A stretch of 27,500 nucleotides of DNA, taken from positions 122,501 through 150,000 of the forward strand of contig CAUYUJ010015267.1 of the NCBI GenBank assembly GCA_963575745.1. The letters are read 5' to 3'. Within the stretch, counting starts at the first letter, position 1. Every line of letters begins with the position of its first letter. This DNA is from Prorocentrum cordatum (lineage: Eukaryota; Sar; Dinophyceae; Prorocentrales; Prorocentraceae). A model generated the notes under the pieces. The model saw only the letters and a list, made by a program, of their open reading frames with translations, did not search any database and was not told the origin of the DNA. The translations under genes were made by a program, and so were the position numbers. Shown piece after piece: positions 1-9,945 of the stretch.

Positions 1-330
1 AAACCATGTATATATACACATATGTTCCTTCAAACAGTGTTTTTTAATCATGTCTGTCAATTTTGGAGTTTTTTGTTTAACAATTTCATACTTTTCGTCC
101 AAAGCCCCCCTGTAGGAGGACAGGCCCGACCTGATCCTCGCACCTGTCGTGTTCCCCGTCCTTCCCGCCCTCCTCGCCGCCCCTCCCCCCCCCCCCGATT
201 CGGTCGGAGGGGGCAAGTGGGGGGGGGTCGCCCGCGCGAGGGCGGCCACATGATCGTCACGACGACGCCGCCGACTGCAGACCGCCTGATGACGGACGAC
301 AGGAGACCCGCGCGAGTCAGCGGCCCAGTG
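1..330. other. AT-rich to C/G-rich segment, no gene; distant copy near 20.3 kb
   Basis: The first 110 bases are AT-rich, then the sequence turns abruptly GC-rich, with C runs near 187-198 and G runs near 207-228. Positions about 69-150 resemble 20337-20400: both have GAGTTTTTT, then a TCCGTCC or TCGTCC segment, a pyrimidine/GGAGG element and the stretch GCCCGACCT.ATCCT. I read this as two diverged copies of an interspersed repeat. No credible coding sequence is seen. Confidence 0.4.
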
Positions 331-381
331 AGGAGGAAGGAGGAAGGAGGAGGAGGAGGAGGAGGAGGAGGAGGAGGAGGG
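331..381. repeat. (GGA)n microsatellite
   Basis: This is an almost pure GGA run with a few GGAA interruptions at its left end. It encodes poly-Gly or poly-Arg in shadow frames only. It is a homopurine tract able in principle to adopt triplex structure. Confidence 0.95.
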
Positions 382-455
382 ATGTCCCCACCATTGAAAC
401 GCGTGTTCATGGACGAGATGAGACTAGACCGTTCGGCAACCCCACACTCTCATGA

Positions 456-568
456 GTCGATGCTGATGATGCTGTTGATGATGATGATGCTGCTGCTGAT
501 GATGAGGGTCATGATGATGCTGCTCATGATGATGAGGATGATCATGATGATGGTGATGCTGATGGTGC

Positions 569-620
<52 letters not shown>

Positions 621-666
621 TATGAGGATGAGGATGAGGATGAGGATGAGGATGAGGATGAGGATG
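456..666. repeat. (ATG)n microsatellite grading into (ATGAGG)n
   Basis: An interrupted ATG/CTG tract (456-570) becomes a pure ATG run (about 571-618), then a hexamer ATGAGG repeated about seven times (621-666). The poly-Met and poly-Ile/Ser open frames here are artefacts of the repeat. Confidence 0.95.
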
Positions 667-741
667 TTGACGATGCTCATGCTGGTTATGTTTATTAGGT
701 GTATGCTTCCAGTTATACTGACATGGTGGTGGGAAGGAGCA

Positions 742-790
742 ATGCTAAGGAGGAGGAGGATGATGAGGAGGAGGAGGAGGAGGGGGAAGA
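742..790. repeat. (GGA)n microsatellite
   Basis: Short interrupted GGA/GAGGAT purine tract. Confidence 0.85.
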
Positions 791-821
791 GAAGGACTTT
801 CCGTCGTGCTCGTACAACCCC

Positions 822-835
822 GTGCATGCATGCAC
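822..835. other. 14-bp perfect palindrome containing TGCATGCA
   Basis: GTGCATGCATGCAC is identical to its reverse complement. TGCATGCA-type cores are known as AP2-factor binding elements in apicomplexan promoters. No gene is visible beside it, so any function is conjecture. Confidence 0.4.
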
Positions 836-903
836 TTGCAAGTGGTCTGAGAAGGGGGTACGAGGAGGGAGATCAGATGTGAATGGGGGAGGGCGCGAAG
901 AGA

Positions 904-966
904 GAAGGATGAAGACAATGAGGAGGAGAAGGAGGCGGAGGAGGAGGAGGAGGAGGAGGAGGAACG
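904..966. repeat. (GGA)n microsatellite
   Basis: Purine tract that becomes a clean GGA run at about 940-962. Confidence 0.9.
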
Positions 967-1526
967 AGAGATGAGCTTGGAGGGGGGAAGGAGGGACAAG
1001 GCATTTGGCAGAAGGAAGGAGTGAGCAGGATCGATCGAGCATGGATGAGACTGATGCGGATGATTGCAAGTACGCTATAGGTTTGAATGGTGCCGAACCC
1101 TATCTTTGGGGATGCGGAGACCGTCCGAGAATTGCGAGCGAGGTCGGCAGATACGGTGCAGCCGTCCCGCGAGGCGCGATTAAAACCGAAAAGGCGATTA
1201 TGGTCAACCATTGGGGGCACGGATTTGTTTAGATTAGTTTGGTCTCCTGTGCCAGCCCCCAGGGCTTCCACGACGGCCCAAGGGGCGCCCAATTTTGCTC
1301 CAGGATGAGCAGCTCGACCGTCTTCAGACAGTGTGGAAGGAGTAAGTTCAAACCTCGCTCCCGAGGCCTCTGGAGAAAGTACGCGCGCTGCTACGAGAGC
1401 ACCTATCAGCCCCAACAGCGCCCAGGAAAGCCCGTAAGCCCAGATCCTGGACCCCTTACCGAAGACGTTGGCGCGTGCATATTCATGTTAGCCAGCATGT
1501 GCCCCAACCAGTCTGCCTCTAGCCAT
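967..1526. other. Non-repetitive GC-rich spacer, no recognised gene
   Basis: About 560 bases without an obvious repeat. A 75-codon open frame at 1005-1232 (+) has no recognised motif and is within chance expectation at this base composition. A short match, GAGACTGATGC..ATGATTGC, recurs near 21069. Nothing else is seen. Confidence 0.5.
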
Positions 1527-1612
1527 ATCTGTTGTGCAACCTGTACGCAGCAATCTATGTAGCGCAATCTTTGTGGTACAATTCAGGTTGTGACATTGAC
1601 TACCCTGCACCG
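1527..1612. repeat. Degenerate 14-bp minisatellite (GCAATCTATGT type)
   Basis: Contains GCAACCTGTACGCAGCAATCTATG-like and GCGCAATCTTTGTGG-like units, matching the larger arrays at 7871-8190 and 8521-9010. It leads into satellite unit 1. Confidence 0.6.
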
Positions 1613-2870
1613 CGTTTGGCCACCTTCCATGCTCTTGCAAACATCCCACCCACCCACCCGCAGCTTGGTTTGCAAAATCCATGCGGCGGCGATTGCGATG
1701 ATTCTTGGCGTTGGCTCGTGCGTCGCTGCGGCCGCGCTAGCCCGCGCATGCTCGCGCGCACAGCGGCCAGATAGTTTGGCGCGACTGGCGCGGCCGCGGT
1801 GGTGCTGACAGCTGGGCACGTCCCGGCGGGCATGTCAGTGCGAGTCGGTGATTTGGGCGGGCGCGGTAGTATGGCGACGCCGACAAGGGTAGACACGATT
1901 ATGAGAGTAGCGATTGTGACGAAGGTGGCGATGACGACGGCAGGGCCAATGACGGCGCCGATCTTGATCACGCCCGTCGATGACGATGACGATGTCAACG
2001 CGTCGGCGATGAAGGTTTTTGAAGGAGTTCGACATGCGCGTGCGGCCGACGAGCGCAATTCGCCCGCGTGGTTTTATTTGGCACGGATCGTGCCCCCCCT
2101 TTCTTTCCCCCAGCACGCGCGCAAATGCGTTCGAATAGGTTCGACATGTGGCGCGAGAGGCCCGTCTGGCAGAATGTGATGACAACATTCGAAAGCCGAT
2201 GGTTTACTTAAGAATCCGCACGGGCACGAGCGCAGGTTTTGGGAACATTGATGTTGCAACGCCGCGTGTTGTTGCATGTTGCCGGGGCACTCGATTTTGA
2301 CATCCGCACGACACCGCAAGAGACGACGCGCACGTGTGCGTTTCCTCTTGTTGTTTGCAATGGGACTCTTGCGGCAGCGCGCGCGCAATGGCGTTCGAAC
2401 GTTTTCGACACGCGCGCGAGAGGCCACTTTGGAAGCACATTATGAAAATGTTGGAAGCCCCGGGTTTTCCAAATAATTCCCCAGAGCGCGGGCGCACATT
2501 TTTCTTGCGAGTTCTTGATGTAAGCCTATGTGTTTTTTTCCGTGACGCTCGCTGTTGAAATCCTTTCGAAAACGATGGTTTTGTTCCCAAGGATTTTGGC
2601 ACGCGCTCGTGACGACGCGCGCGCGCACTTCGTCATATGTGCTGCACGGGATTATTGAATATTGTTTCTATGAACGAAAGTGCGCGCATAGTTTGTTTTG
2701 CAACGGCTAGCGGGGGTAAGCGGTCGATACTGGTTCGGCTGGGATGGTACGAGTTCATTTTTCGGATGGACGATGGGGCGGAATTGTAATTTTTCATATT
2801 TCGAGGGGGGATCGTTAATTCGGGGGGGATTCGAATTCTCTGTATGAACGGAGTATATAGACGTATACAG
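1613..2870. repeat. Satellite unit 1
   Basis: Holds the landmark at about 1636-1685, the GATTGCGATGA/GTTGGC module, and a stretch with many GACGATG/GGCGATG words to about 2010. Three degenerate ~290-bp sub-repeats follow, with hairpin remnants near 2040, 2327 and 2612. These remnants have lost arm symmetry compared with units 3 to 5. Short open frames on both strands are stop-poor by-products. Confidence 0.75.
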
Positions 2871-3008
2871 CTATGGTGCAACCTCTGTAGTTCAACGTGC
2901 TGGTGCAATATATGCGGTGCCAGACATTATGCGTATACGTTCCATTGGCATGTACATATGTGGAGCAATGTCTGTGGTGCCAGCCATTCTGTACAATATA
3001 TGTGTTGC
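2871..3008. repeat. Degenerate 14-bp minisatellite
   Basis: Repeated GGTGCAA..TATGT and GGTGCCAG words precede satellite unit 2, in the same relative position as 1527-1612. Confidence 0.6.
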
Positions 3009-3960
3009 ATATAACTTTGAAGAGCCTGGAGTTGTCAACCCCAGTGTTCGGGCAACCATCCCGCCCACCCACCCGCCAGCAACGTGGCTTGTGAAGCACA
3101 GGCGGCGGTTGCGATGACTGCTCGGCGTTGGCTGGCGCATATCTGCGGCCGCGCACTAGCACGCGCAAGCTCGCGCGCAGAGCGGCCACCTTGTGTGGCA
3201 CAGCCGTCGCGGCCGCTGTTGCGCTGACTTGCGGGAGCTGCCCAGCGCGTCCCACAGGCTGCGCTGGCGCGTGGGCACTTTTGTGCGGGTCGGTGGCCCA
3301 GGCGGGCGCGGTATTACGGTGACGTCGGCAAGTGTTGAAACGATGATGCTAACAGCGGTGATGGTGATGATTGCTGTGCCGATGACGACGGCACGGCCAA
3401 TGGCTTCGCCGATGTTGGTCACGCCAGTGATGGTGATGCTGATGGTGATGATGTCCAGGCGTCTCTGATGAAGGCCTTGGACTTCGACCTGCGCGCGCGG
3501 CCGACGCGCGCGCGTGGCCCGCATTGGATTAATTGACAGGGCTCGTGGTCCCCCCCTCTTCCCCGCAGGCGCGCAAGGGCGATCAAATGAGTTCATCGAG
3601 CGCGCGCGAGAGGCCCGCGTAGTTTCATGTGACGAAACCGATGGGCATTTTTCTCAGGAGCATCCTCAATAACGCGCGCTTGTTTTAAAGTTTGATATTG
3701 GCAATGATGGTTTGCGCACGTTCCTGGGAACCTCGATGTTGACATCCGTGCGATACTTGCGGCTGTTTTGGAAGATTGCGACGTGCGCGCGCGACGACGC
3801 GCGCGTGCGGATTTAGTCGCTTGTGCTGCAGGGGATTGGGGGTTGCTGCAACTTCGTGTTTCGGGATCAGCGGGTGTGCGCGTATGGTCTTATTCGGCAG
3901 AGGGGTGATGGGGGTATCCCTTGGGGTGCTCTAGTTTCACAAGAAAGATGAATTATGAGG
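3009..3960. repeat. Satellite unit 2
   Basis: Begins with GAGTTGTCAACCCCAGTG, matching GAAGTTGTCAACTCCACTG at 5289. The landmark lies at about 3061-3100, followed by the GTTGCGATGACTGC/GTTGGC module. Two sub-repeats follow. The first hairpin (about 3485-3510) is degenerate and the second (3786-3805) is perfect. Confidence 0.75.
3786..3805. repeat. Conserved satellite hairpin
   Basis: Perfect inverted repeat: 8-base arms CGCGCGCG around the four-base loop ACGA. The alternating CG arms are also a Z-DNA-prone sequence. Confidence 0.85.
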
Positions 3961-4184
3961 CAAACTCAACTGCACAGTAGTGTGTTGCGCAAAGGGGGGG
4001 CAAATACCCCGTTCGAGAGAAAGAGAACATGCGTGGTGCAATCTATGTTGTTTAGTCCAGTTTGACCGTCTTGAAGCTGTCCTCTCCACTGCCCGCGCAA
4101 ACACCCCACTCTCCCACCCGCAACTTGGTCGCAAGACCTCTTAAGACAAGGCCGTGACGGTAGGCACCATATGGCAATTGGCCA

Positions 4185-4590
4185 CGACACCGACGCCGAC
4201 GACGACGACGACAACGACTACGACGGCGCCGCCGACACCGACGACGACGACACCGACGACGTTTCCAACGACTTCGACGACGACAGCGACCACGACGACG
4301 ACGACACCGACGACGACGCCGACGACGACGACGATGACAACGACGACGACGACGCCGACGACGCCGACGACGACGACGACGAAGACAACGACGACGACGA
4401 CGACGACGCCGACGTCGCCAACGAAGACGACGACGAGGGAGGAGGGAGGACGACGACGGAGACAACGACGACAACGACGACAACGACGAGGGAGGAGGGA
4501 GGACGGCGACGACGCGAACGACGAAGAAGGAGGAAGGACGGCGACGCCGACGACGACAACGACGAGGGAGGAAGGAAGACCCCGACGACG
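4185..4590. repeat. (ACG)n microsatellite with GGA-rich tail
   Basis: About 400 bases dominated by ACG/GAC triplets on the + strand, becoming mixed with GGGAGGAGGGA purine blocks after 4436. Shadow frames read poly-Thr, poly-Asp, poly-Arg or poly-Val. The CpGs are largely intact. Confidence 0.95.
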
Positions 4591-4712
4591 CAAGAGCGCG
4601 CGCGCACGCTTTTGTTGAAAATCCGTGTTGCGAGACCTAGGGTTTGTGTAGGTTTTTTGGACACGATTTTGAAATCCTTCCGAAACCGATGGGTTTTGAA
4701 GGATTTCGGCAT

Positions 4713-4734
4713 ACGCGCGCGACGACGCGCGCGT
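4713..4734. repeat. Conserved satellite hairpin
   Basis: Arms ACGCGCGCG (4713-4721) and CGCGCGCGT (4726-4734) pair perfectly over 9 bases around loop ACGA. Confidence 0.9.
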
Positions 4735-5004
4735 GTGCACGTCGTCCCTTTTTTTGCAGAGGATTCTCGCGACAGAACACGCGCAAGTGCGTTCGACAGA
4801 TTTCGACATGCGCGCGCGAAACCCGTTTAATAGCATGTTGTGAAAATCTTGAAACACCCATGGTTTTCCTAAGATCTCGCAAGAGCTCGCGCGATTTTTT
4901 TTTAGCAGATCCGTGTTGCGAAACCATGTGTTTTTGTATGTTTTTTGGGAAACTCGATTGCGAAATCCCTCCGACACCGAAGGTTTTTGAAGGATTTCGG
5001 TATG

Positions 5005-5024
5005 CGCGCGCGACGACGCGCGCG
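5005..5024. repeat. Conserved satellite hairpin
   Basis: Eight-base CGCGCGCG arms around loop ACGA, second sub-repeat of unit 3. Confidence 0.9.
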
Positions 5025-5449
5025 TGTGAAATTCGTTTCATTTTTGCAAGGGATTCGTGAAACAAATTCTATGTTTGAGCAAAACTTGTCACCGTATATG
5101 GTTTTTTTCAAGGAAACCTCACGGGGGGAATACCGACTGGCCTAGGACATTGCGGTTTCATATTTAGGATGGACATGTGGTCATAATCATATGTGATTTA
5201 CATACCCGAAAAGGGGACCGATAACGCTGGGTAGGGGGGTAGATCTTATTCTGCTTTTAAAAAGGAGAATCAATCGCGTGCCGAACTTGAAGTTGTCAAC
5301 TCCACTGTTCGCGCAATCGTCCCACCCACCCACGCGCAACTTGGTTTGCAAAACCCATGCGGGACCGAGCACAGATATCGCTCCGGGGTCGTGTTGGAGC
5401 CCTCGGGGGCGTCTCAAGAGCGCCCCAAGAAGGCCGGAGAAGCAAGACG

Positions 5450-5533
5450 GCCGACGCCGACGACGACGAAGACGACGACGACGTCGCCAGCGAAGACGAC
5501 GACGAGGGAGGAGGGAGGACGACGACGGCGACA

Positions 5534-5564
<31 letters not shown>

Positions 5565-5935
5565 GGGAGGAGGGAGGACGGCGACGACGCGAACGACGAA
5601 GACGGAAGAAGGCGGCGACGCCGACGACGACAACGACGTAGGAGGAGGGAAGACGACGACGAGACGACGACGACAAGACGACGACGACGACGGCGACGAA
5701 ATAGGAGGGACGACGACGACACGCCGACGACCGACGACGACGACGACGACGAGAGAGGAGGAGGAAGGACGACCACGGCGACAACGACGACGGAAACGAC
5801 CACGACGCCAAAGAGGACGACGACGACGAACACGAGGAAAGACACAGGACGACGTAGGCGACGGCGAGGACGACGACGTGGGAGGAGGGAGGACGGCGAC
5901 GACGACGACGCCGACGACGACGACGCCGCAAGAGC
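5450..5935. repeat. (ACG)n microsatellite with GGAGGGA interruptions
   Basis: Second large ACG/GAC expansion, at the equivalent position to that in unit 3 and interrupted by the same GGGAGGAGGGAGGACG blocks. The shared interruption pattern suggests the two tracts descend from one. Confidence 0.95.
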
Positions 5936-6056
5936 GCGCGCGCACACTTTTGTTGAAACTCTGTGTTGCGAAACCTTCTGTTTTTGCTGTTTTTTTGGAC
6001 GTGCGATTTTTTGAAATCCTTCCGAAACCGATGGGTTTTGACAAATTTCGGCGTAT

Positions 6057-6074
6057 GCGCGCGACGACGCGCGC
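6057..6074. repeat. Conserved satellite hairpin
   Basis: Arms GCGCGCG (6057-6063) and CGCGCGC (6068-6074) around loop ACGA. One arm is slightly shorter than in unit 3. Confidence 0.85.
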
Positions 6075-6332
6075 GTCTGCATTTCGTCCCGTTTTTTGCA
6101 GAGGATTCTCTCGACGGCACACGCGCAAGGGCGTTCGACAGATTTCGACATGCGCGCGCGACGCCCGTTTGATAGCATGTTGTGAAAATCTTGTTCGTAA
6201 GATTTCGCAAGAGCTCGCGCGGAAGCTTTTTTAGCAAATCAGTGTTACGAAACCAGGTGTTTTTGTATGTTTTTTGGAAATTCGATTGCGAAATCTTTCC
6301 GGCACCGAAGGTTTTTGAAGGATTGCGGCATG

Positions 6333-6352
6333 CGCGCGCGACGACGCGCGCG
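6333..6352. repeat. Conserved satellite hairpin
   Basis: Eight-base CGCGCGCG arms around loop ACGA, second sub-repeat of unit 4. Confidence 0.9.
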
Positions 6353-6640
6353 TGTGCACTTCGTCCCGTTGTTTGAAAGGGGCTCGCGAAAAAAATGTTA
6401 TGCTAGAACCAAAATTGTCACCGCATAGTGTTTTGTATAAAGGAACCTCAGGAGGGTATACTGGTTGGCCTGGGCATTGCGATTTCATATTTAGGATGGA
6501 CATGTGGTCAGAATCGTATGTGATTTACATACCCGAAAGGGGGGCGATATCGCCAGGGGGGGGGGGTAGAGTTTATTTTTTTTAGAAGGGAGAATATAGG
6601 TGGAGAGTTCGATAAGATGTGAAGCTCGCTTCGCCGAGCC

Positions 6641-7870
6641 TGAAGTTGTCAGACCCATCGCTCGCGCAATAATCCCACACACTCACCCGCAACTTGGTTT
6701 GCAAAACCCATGCGTCGGCGATTGCGATGACTGCTCGGCGTTGGCTGGCGCATCGACGCTGCCGCGTTAGCCCGCGCATGCTCGCGCGCGCATCGGCCAG
6801 CTAGTTTGACGCGAGTGGCGCGGCCGTAATGGCGCTGACCTTTGGGCATTGCCCAGCCAGCACTTCAGCGCGAGTCGGCGACTTGGGCGGGCGCGGTATC
6901 ATGGCAACGTCGACCATTGTAGGCGTGAAAATAATAGTTGTGGTGCGGATAGCGTGGATGACAACGACGACAGCACGGCCACTGACGGCGACTATGCTGA
7001 TCACGCCGGCGACGATGGCGGCGTTCCCGCCTCGGTGATGAAGGCATTGGAACGAGTTCGACATGCGCGCGCGGACGACGCGCAAGAGCGGCCCGCATGG
7101 TACTATTCGGCACGGGGCGTGCCCCATCCCAGCACGCGCGCAATGGCGTTCGAATGAATTCGACACGCGGCGTGAGAGGCCCGTTTTTCCAGAAGCTACT
7201 GCAATTGTCGAACAAACGGTGGCGTTTTTCATATTTCGCAAGATCGCGACCGCAAGTTTTTTGTTATATCTATATTTATGACTATAAGCAATGTCGTTGC
7301 AACACCATGTGTGTTTTGATACGTACTCGGGGCACACGACCCTGTTATATTTTTACGAAATTCGGGGTTTTCGAAAGATTGCAGCATGCGCGCGCGACGA
7401 CGCGCGCGTGCGCACCTCGTCCCATTTGTTGCAAGGGATTCTTGCGACAGCACGCGCGCAAGAGTGTTTTGCGATTCCGACACGCGCGCGCAAGAAACCC
7501 GATGGATAGCAAGGTATGAACATTTTGAGAAACCGATGGTTCTGTTTAAGAGATTGCAAGAGCGCGGGTACATTTTCTTAATGTTGCGAAGATATGTGCC
7601 TGTCCATGTTTTCGGGGCATTCGATTCTGAAATCTTTGCGGGACCTCAGGTTGTGCTGGGTTTCTTGAAAACCTACGGTTTTGATAAAACAGTGCGCGCG
7701 CAGCATTCGTTGCCGGAAATTGGGGGGGGCGATACCGGGTGTGCTGGGACGATCGGAATTCATATTTCGGCTGGGCGATGGGACAGAATCATATGTTCAT
7801 TGCAATAACGAGTGGGGCATTACGGGGCGGGGGGAGGGGGGGAATCTATATGTTTGCAAAAAAAAGGAGG
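6641..7870. repeat. Satellite unit 5
   Basis: Landmark at 6643-6710, then the GATTGCGATGACTGC/GTTGGC module as in units 1 and 2. The segment 6760-7050 closely parallels 1730-2010 in unit 1: GCCCGCGCATGCTCGCGCGC is followed by GCGAGTCGG.GA.TTGGGCGG. Two sub-repeats follow, the first with a broken hairpin near 7063-7084 and the second intact at 7389-7408. Confidence 0.8.
7389..7408. repeat. Conserved satellite hairpin
   Basis: Eight-base CGCGCGCG arms around loop ACGA, second sub-repeat of unit 5. Confidence 0.9.
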
Positions 7871-8190
7871 CTCTAAGTGTTGCAATCAATGTGAAATCTA
7901 CGTGGGGCAATATACGTGATCAGTCTAGATGGTGCAATATATGTTGTGTACTTTTGGTTGTGCGATCCACGTTGTAATGTATTGCTATATATGTATATGT
8001 ATATATACATCTATATGATTTGCAACATGCGTGGTGCAATCTATGTGGTGCAAAGTGTTGTGCCATTTCTATTGTGCAGCACTTGTTGTGCTGTATATTT
8101 TTGCAATATGTGTTGTGCCCCCTACGAGTTGCAATCTATCTGGTTCAATCTGAGTTGTGCCATATTTGCGGTGCAACCCATATGGACGTG
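7871..8190. repeat. 14-bp minisatellite array A1
   Basis: Diverged copies of GCAATCTATGTGGT or close variants, with a TATATATGTATATGTATATA stretch inside (about 7985-8012). First half of a higher-order pair with 8195-8395. Confidence 0.75.
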
Positions 8191-8194
8191 TCGA

Positions 8195-8395
8195 GGCGGC
8201 GCCGGGGATGCAACGACGGCGACGTAGACGCTAGACCGACATCCAGGCCGAGGCGACGGGAGGCGACGAGGGGGCTTCGGCGACGACATTGCCGCCAAAC
8301 TGGCAGAAAGGCCCAGACGATGGGCGGCGACGAGGTGGCGACGGGGCTGCGATGGCGACGACATAGCAACCGGACCAACAGCCAGGCCCAGTTTG
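8195..8395. repeat. 64-75 bp GC-rich minisatellite B1
   Basis: Repeats words GGCGACGA, CCGCCAAAC/CAACCGGACC and AGGCCCAG. The AGGCCCAG mark recurs at about 8306 and 8382. It matches 9011-9275. Confidence 0.75.
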
Positions 8396-8520
8396 ACGGT
8401 AAAAGGTATCAGAACTCTGAACGCAAGCATTCTGGGGGAATTATTGTTAGTCATAGGTATGAGAATGTATCTTAGCCACCGTGGACTCAACAAAATGTAT
8501 TTCTAGCCGTACATGCGATG
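8396..8520. other. Spacer between the two minisatellite pairs
   Basis: The start (GGTATCAGAACTCTGAACGC) resembles AGAAGTAAGACTCTGACG at about 9285, which follows the second pair. The A-B pair therefore appears to have been duplicated together with this flank. Confidence 0.45.
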
Positions 8521-9010
8521 AAATATATGCGGAGTAATCAATGTGGCGCTATTTGTATGGAGCGTTATAAGTGGTGCAATATATGTGGTGCCGCTTTTGT
8601 AGTGCAATCTTCGTTATGATATCTACGATTTGCAATCTAAGTTGTGCAATAGTGGTGACATTCATGTAGAGCAATCTATGTGTGTTCTGCAACCTATGTC
8701 TAGCAATCTATGTGGTGCAATCTGCGTGGTGCAATCTATGATTTGCAATAGTTGTGTGTATAGATACATGGATATTTCAAAATGGTTGGTGCAACCTATG
8801 ATGTGTAATATACAGAATGCAGTATGCCGATATCTGTGGTGCAACCTATGTGCTGCAATACATGTGGTGCACTTTTATGTGGTGCAGTCTATGTCGTCAA
8901 GTATTTGTGCTGCAATATATTCGTGGGGCAACCTATGTGCAGCTGCAATCAACGTGATGCAGTCGATGTGGTGCGCAATCTATGTTATGAAATTCATTCG
9001 AGCTGCAATC
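8521..9010. repeat. 14-bp minisatellite array A2
   Basis: The clearest stretch is about 8700-8750, where GCAATC words recur exactly every 14 bases. Elsewhere spacing drifts to 13-18. Consensus is GCAATCTATGTGGT. Confidence 0.85.
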
Positions 9011-9275
9011 TATGCGGGCGGCGACGGGGCGGCGACTGTAGCAACGTAGCCGCAAGACCAGCAGACAGGCCCAGACGACGAGCGCCGACGGGGCGGCGAC
9101 GGCGGCAACACAGCCGCCAGACCGACAGGCAGGCCCAGACGACGTGCGACGACGGGGGGTCGACGGCGGCGACATAGCCGCCAAACCGACATACAAGCCC
9201 AGGCGACGGGCGACGAGGCGGCGACGAGGCGGCGGCGGCTGGCAGTTACCCGCCAGACTGACACAGAGGCCCAGT
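9011..9275. repeat. 64-75 bp GC-rich minisatellite B2
   Basis: Four units marked by AGGCCCAG at about 9068, 9132, 9196 and 9268. Each contains GGCGGCGAC, an AGCCGCCA(A/G)ACCGACA-like segment and the mark. Confidence 0.85.
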
Positions 9276-9461
9276 TCTTTAGACCAGAAGTAAGACTCTG
9301 ACGTGCAATCACTGTTTAGGGGATATACAGACATGCCCTCAGTGAGCCACTCCGTGTCCCACATCCTCCGTCTTACACACGCTCTCTTCCCGCTCGTCTT
9401 GTTGCTACTGGTTCCGCTGACGCCCCTCATCTTCTTTCTGCTTGTCCCGTTGCATCTGTTG
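9276..9461. other. Non-repetitive spacer
   Basis: No repeat and no supported gene. Confidence 0.4.
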
Positions 9462-9478
9462 CTTCTGCTTGTCGTCGT

Positions 9479-9518
<40 letters not shown>

Positions 9519-9530
9519 CTCTTCCTCCTG
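9462..9530. repeat. (CGT)n/(CCT)n microsatellite
   Basis: A GTCGTCGTC run followed by CCTCTTCCTCC. Confidence 0.9.
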
Positions 9531-9945
9531 CGCCTCGGCCTGCAGAAAAAGACGTTGCAATAGCGACTCCTTTGGGCTCAGGAGGGGCTCTGGTTACCAG
9601 GCCGTTCCTTGAATCTGGGCTGGGGAGCCTGTTCAAGGCCAAGGCTCGCCGTGGCGAGAAAAGCCCCTTCGTTCCTTATTCAGCGTCCCAAGTCTCGCGC
9701 AGATTCCTCGGATCGGTGCTGGACCTCCTCGCTGGCGCTCAGTGCTGGAGGCGCCGCCAGGGGGCTCGGCGCCGGTCCCAGAAACCCGCGCGGAGCCTCG
9801 AAAGTGGATGCTCGTGCCCTCCGTCGCTCGATTCTGGTGGCTCGACGCCTGTGCCCCGTGCTCCTCGTTCTCCCTGCGCGTCGTCTGGGTCGTCGTGGCT
9901 CCCGCTGCGGGAAGGGGGGGGGGAGACGGTGGAGGAGGACGAGGA
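9531..9945. other. GC-rich unique sequence, no recognised gene
   Basis: No repeat family is visible. Open frames on both strands run into the purine tract at 9946 and owe their length to it. Confidence 0.4.

Larger units (their letters stand above)
4060..5282. repeat. Satellite unit 3, with (ACG)n insert
   Basis: Starts with the landmark (4080-4135), after a short GTGGTGCAATCTATG remnant at about 4035. The module seen in units 1, 2 and 5 is replaced by the (ACG)n tract at 4185-4590. Two well-preserved sub-repeats follow, centred on hairpins at 4713-4734 and 5005-5024, 291 bases apart. Each has the flanks AAATCC(T/C)(T/C)CCGA(A)ACCGA upstream of the hairpin and TTTTTTGCA.GGATTC downstream. 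A 278-codon minus-strand frame (4141-4977) reads through both. I take it as a by-product. Confidence 0.85.
5283..6640. repeat. Satellite unit 4, with (ACG)n insert
   Basis: Closest relative of unit 3, with the same order: landmark (5289-5360), (ACG)n tract, sub-repeat, sub-repeat. The shared tail includes ACATGTGGTCA.AATC.TATG followed by GATTTACATACCCGAAA (6498-6538 here, 5171-5210 in unit 3). Hairpins are at 6057-6074 and 6333-6352, 276 bases apart. Confidence 0.85.
1527..9290. repeat. Nested satellite complex (five tandem units of ~1.05-1.4 kb plus flanking minisatellites)
   Basis: A landmark of CCCACCCACCC followed by CAACTTGGTTTGC-like sequence recurs at about 1661, 3076, 4121, 5337 and 6690, giving spacings of roughly 1415, 1045, 1216 and 1353. 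After the landmark, units 1, 2 and 5 carry a CGATTGCGATGA...GTTGGC module, while units 3 and 4 carry an (ACG)n expansion instead. All units then contain two or three sub-repeats of about 290 bp. The units are joined by segments resembling the 14-bp GCAATCTATGTGGT minisatellite. Similarity is partial, so the array is old and not recently homogenised. Confidence 0.85.

Noticed and set aside
4636-4660. CTAGGGTTTGTG as possible telomeric repeat
   Set aside because: A single AGGGTTT word, not tandem. Another single copy is near 25871.
4141-6237. Minus-strand frames of 254-313 codons in satellite units 3 and 4
   Set aside because: They combine (ACG)n artefact with satellite sequence. Similar peptides recur only because the satellite recurs, and overlapping frames are open on both strands.
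5171-6540. Shared block with ACATGTGGTCA and GATTTACATACCCGAAA as a possible promoter
   Set aside because: It is simply the conserved tail of satellite units 3 and 4.
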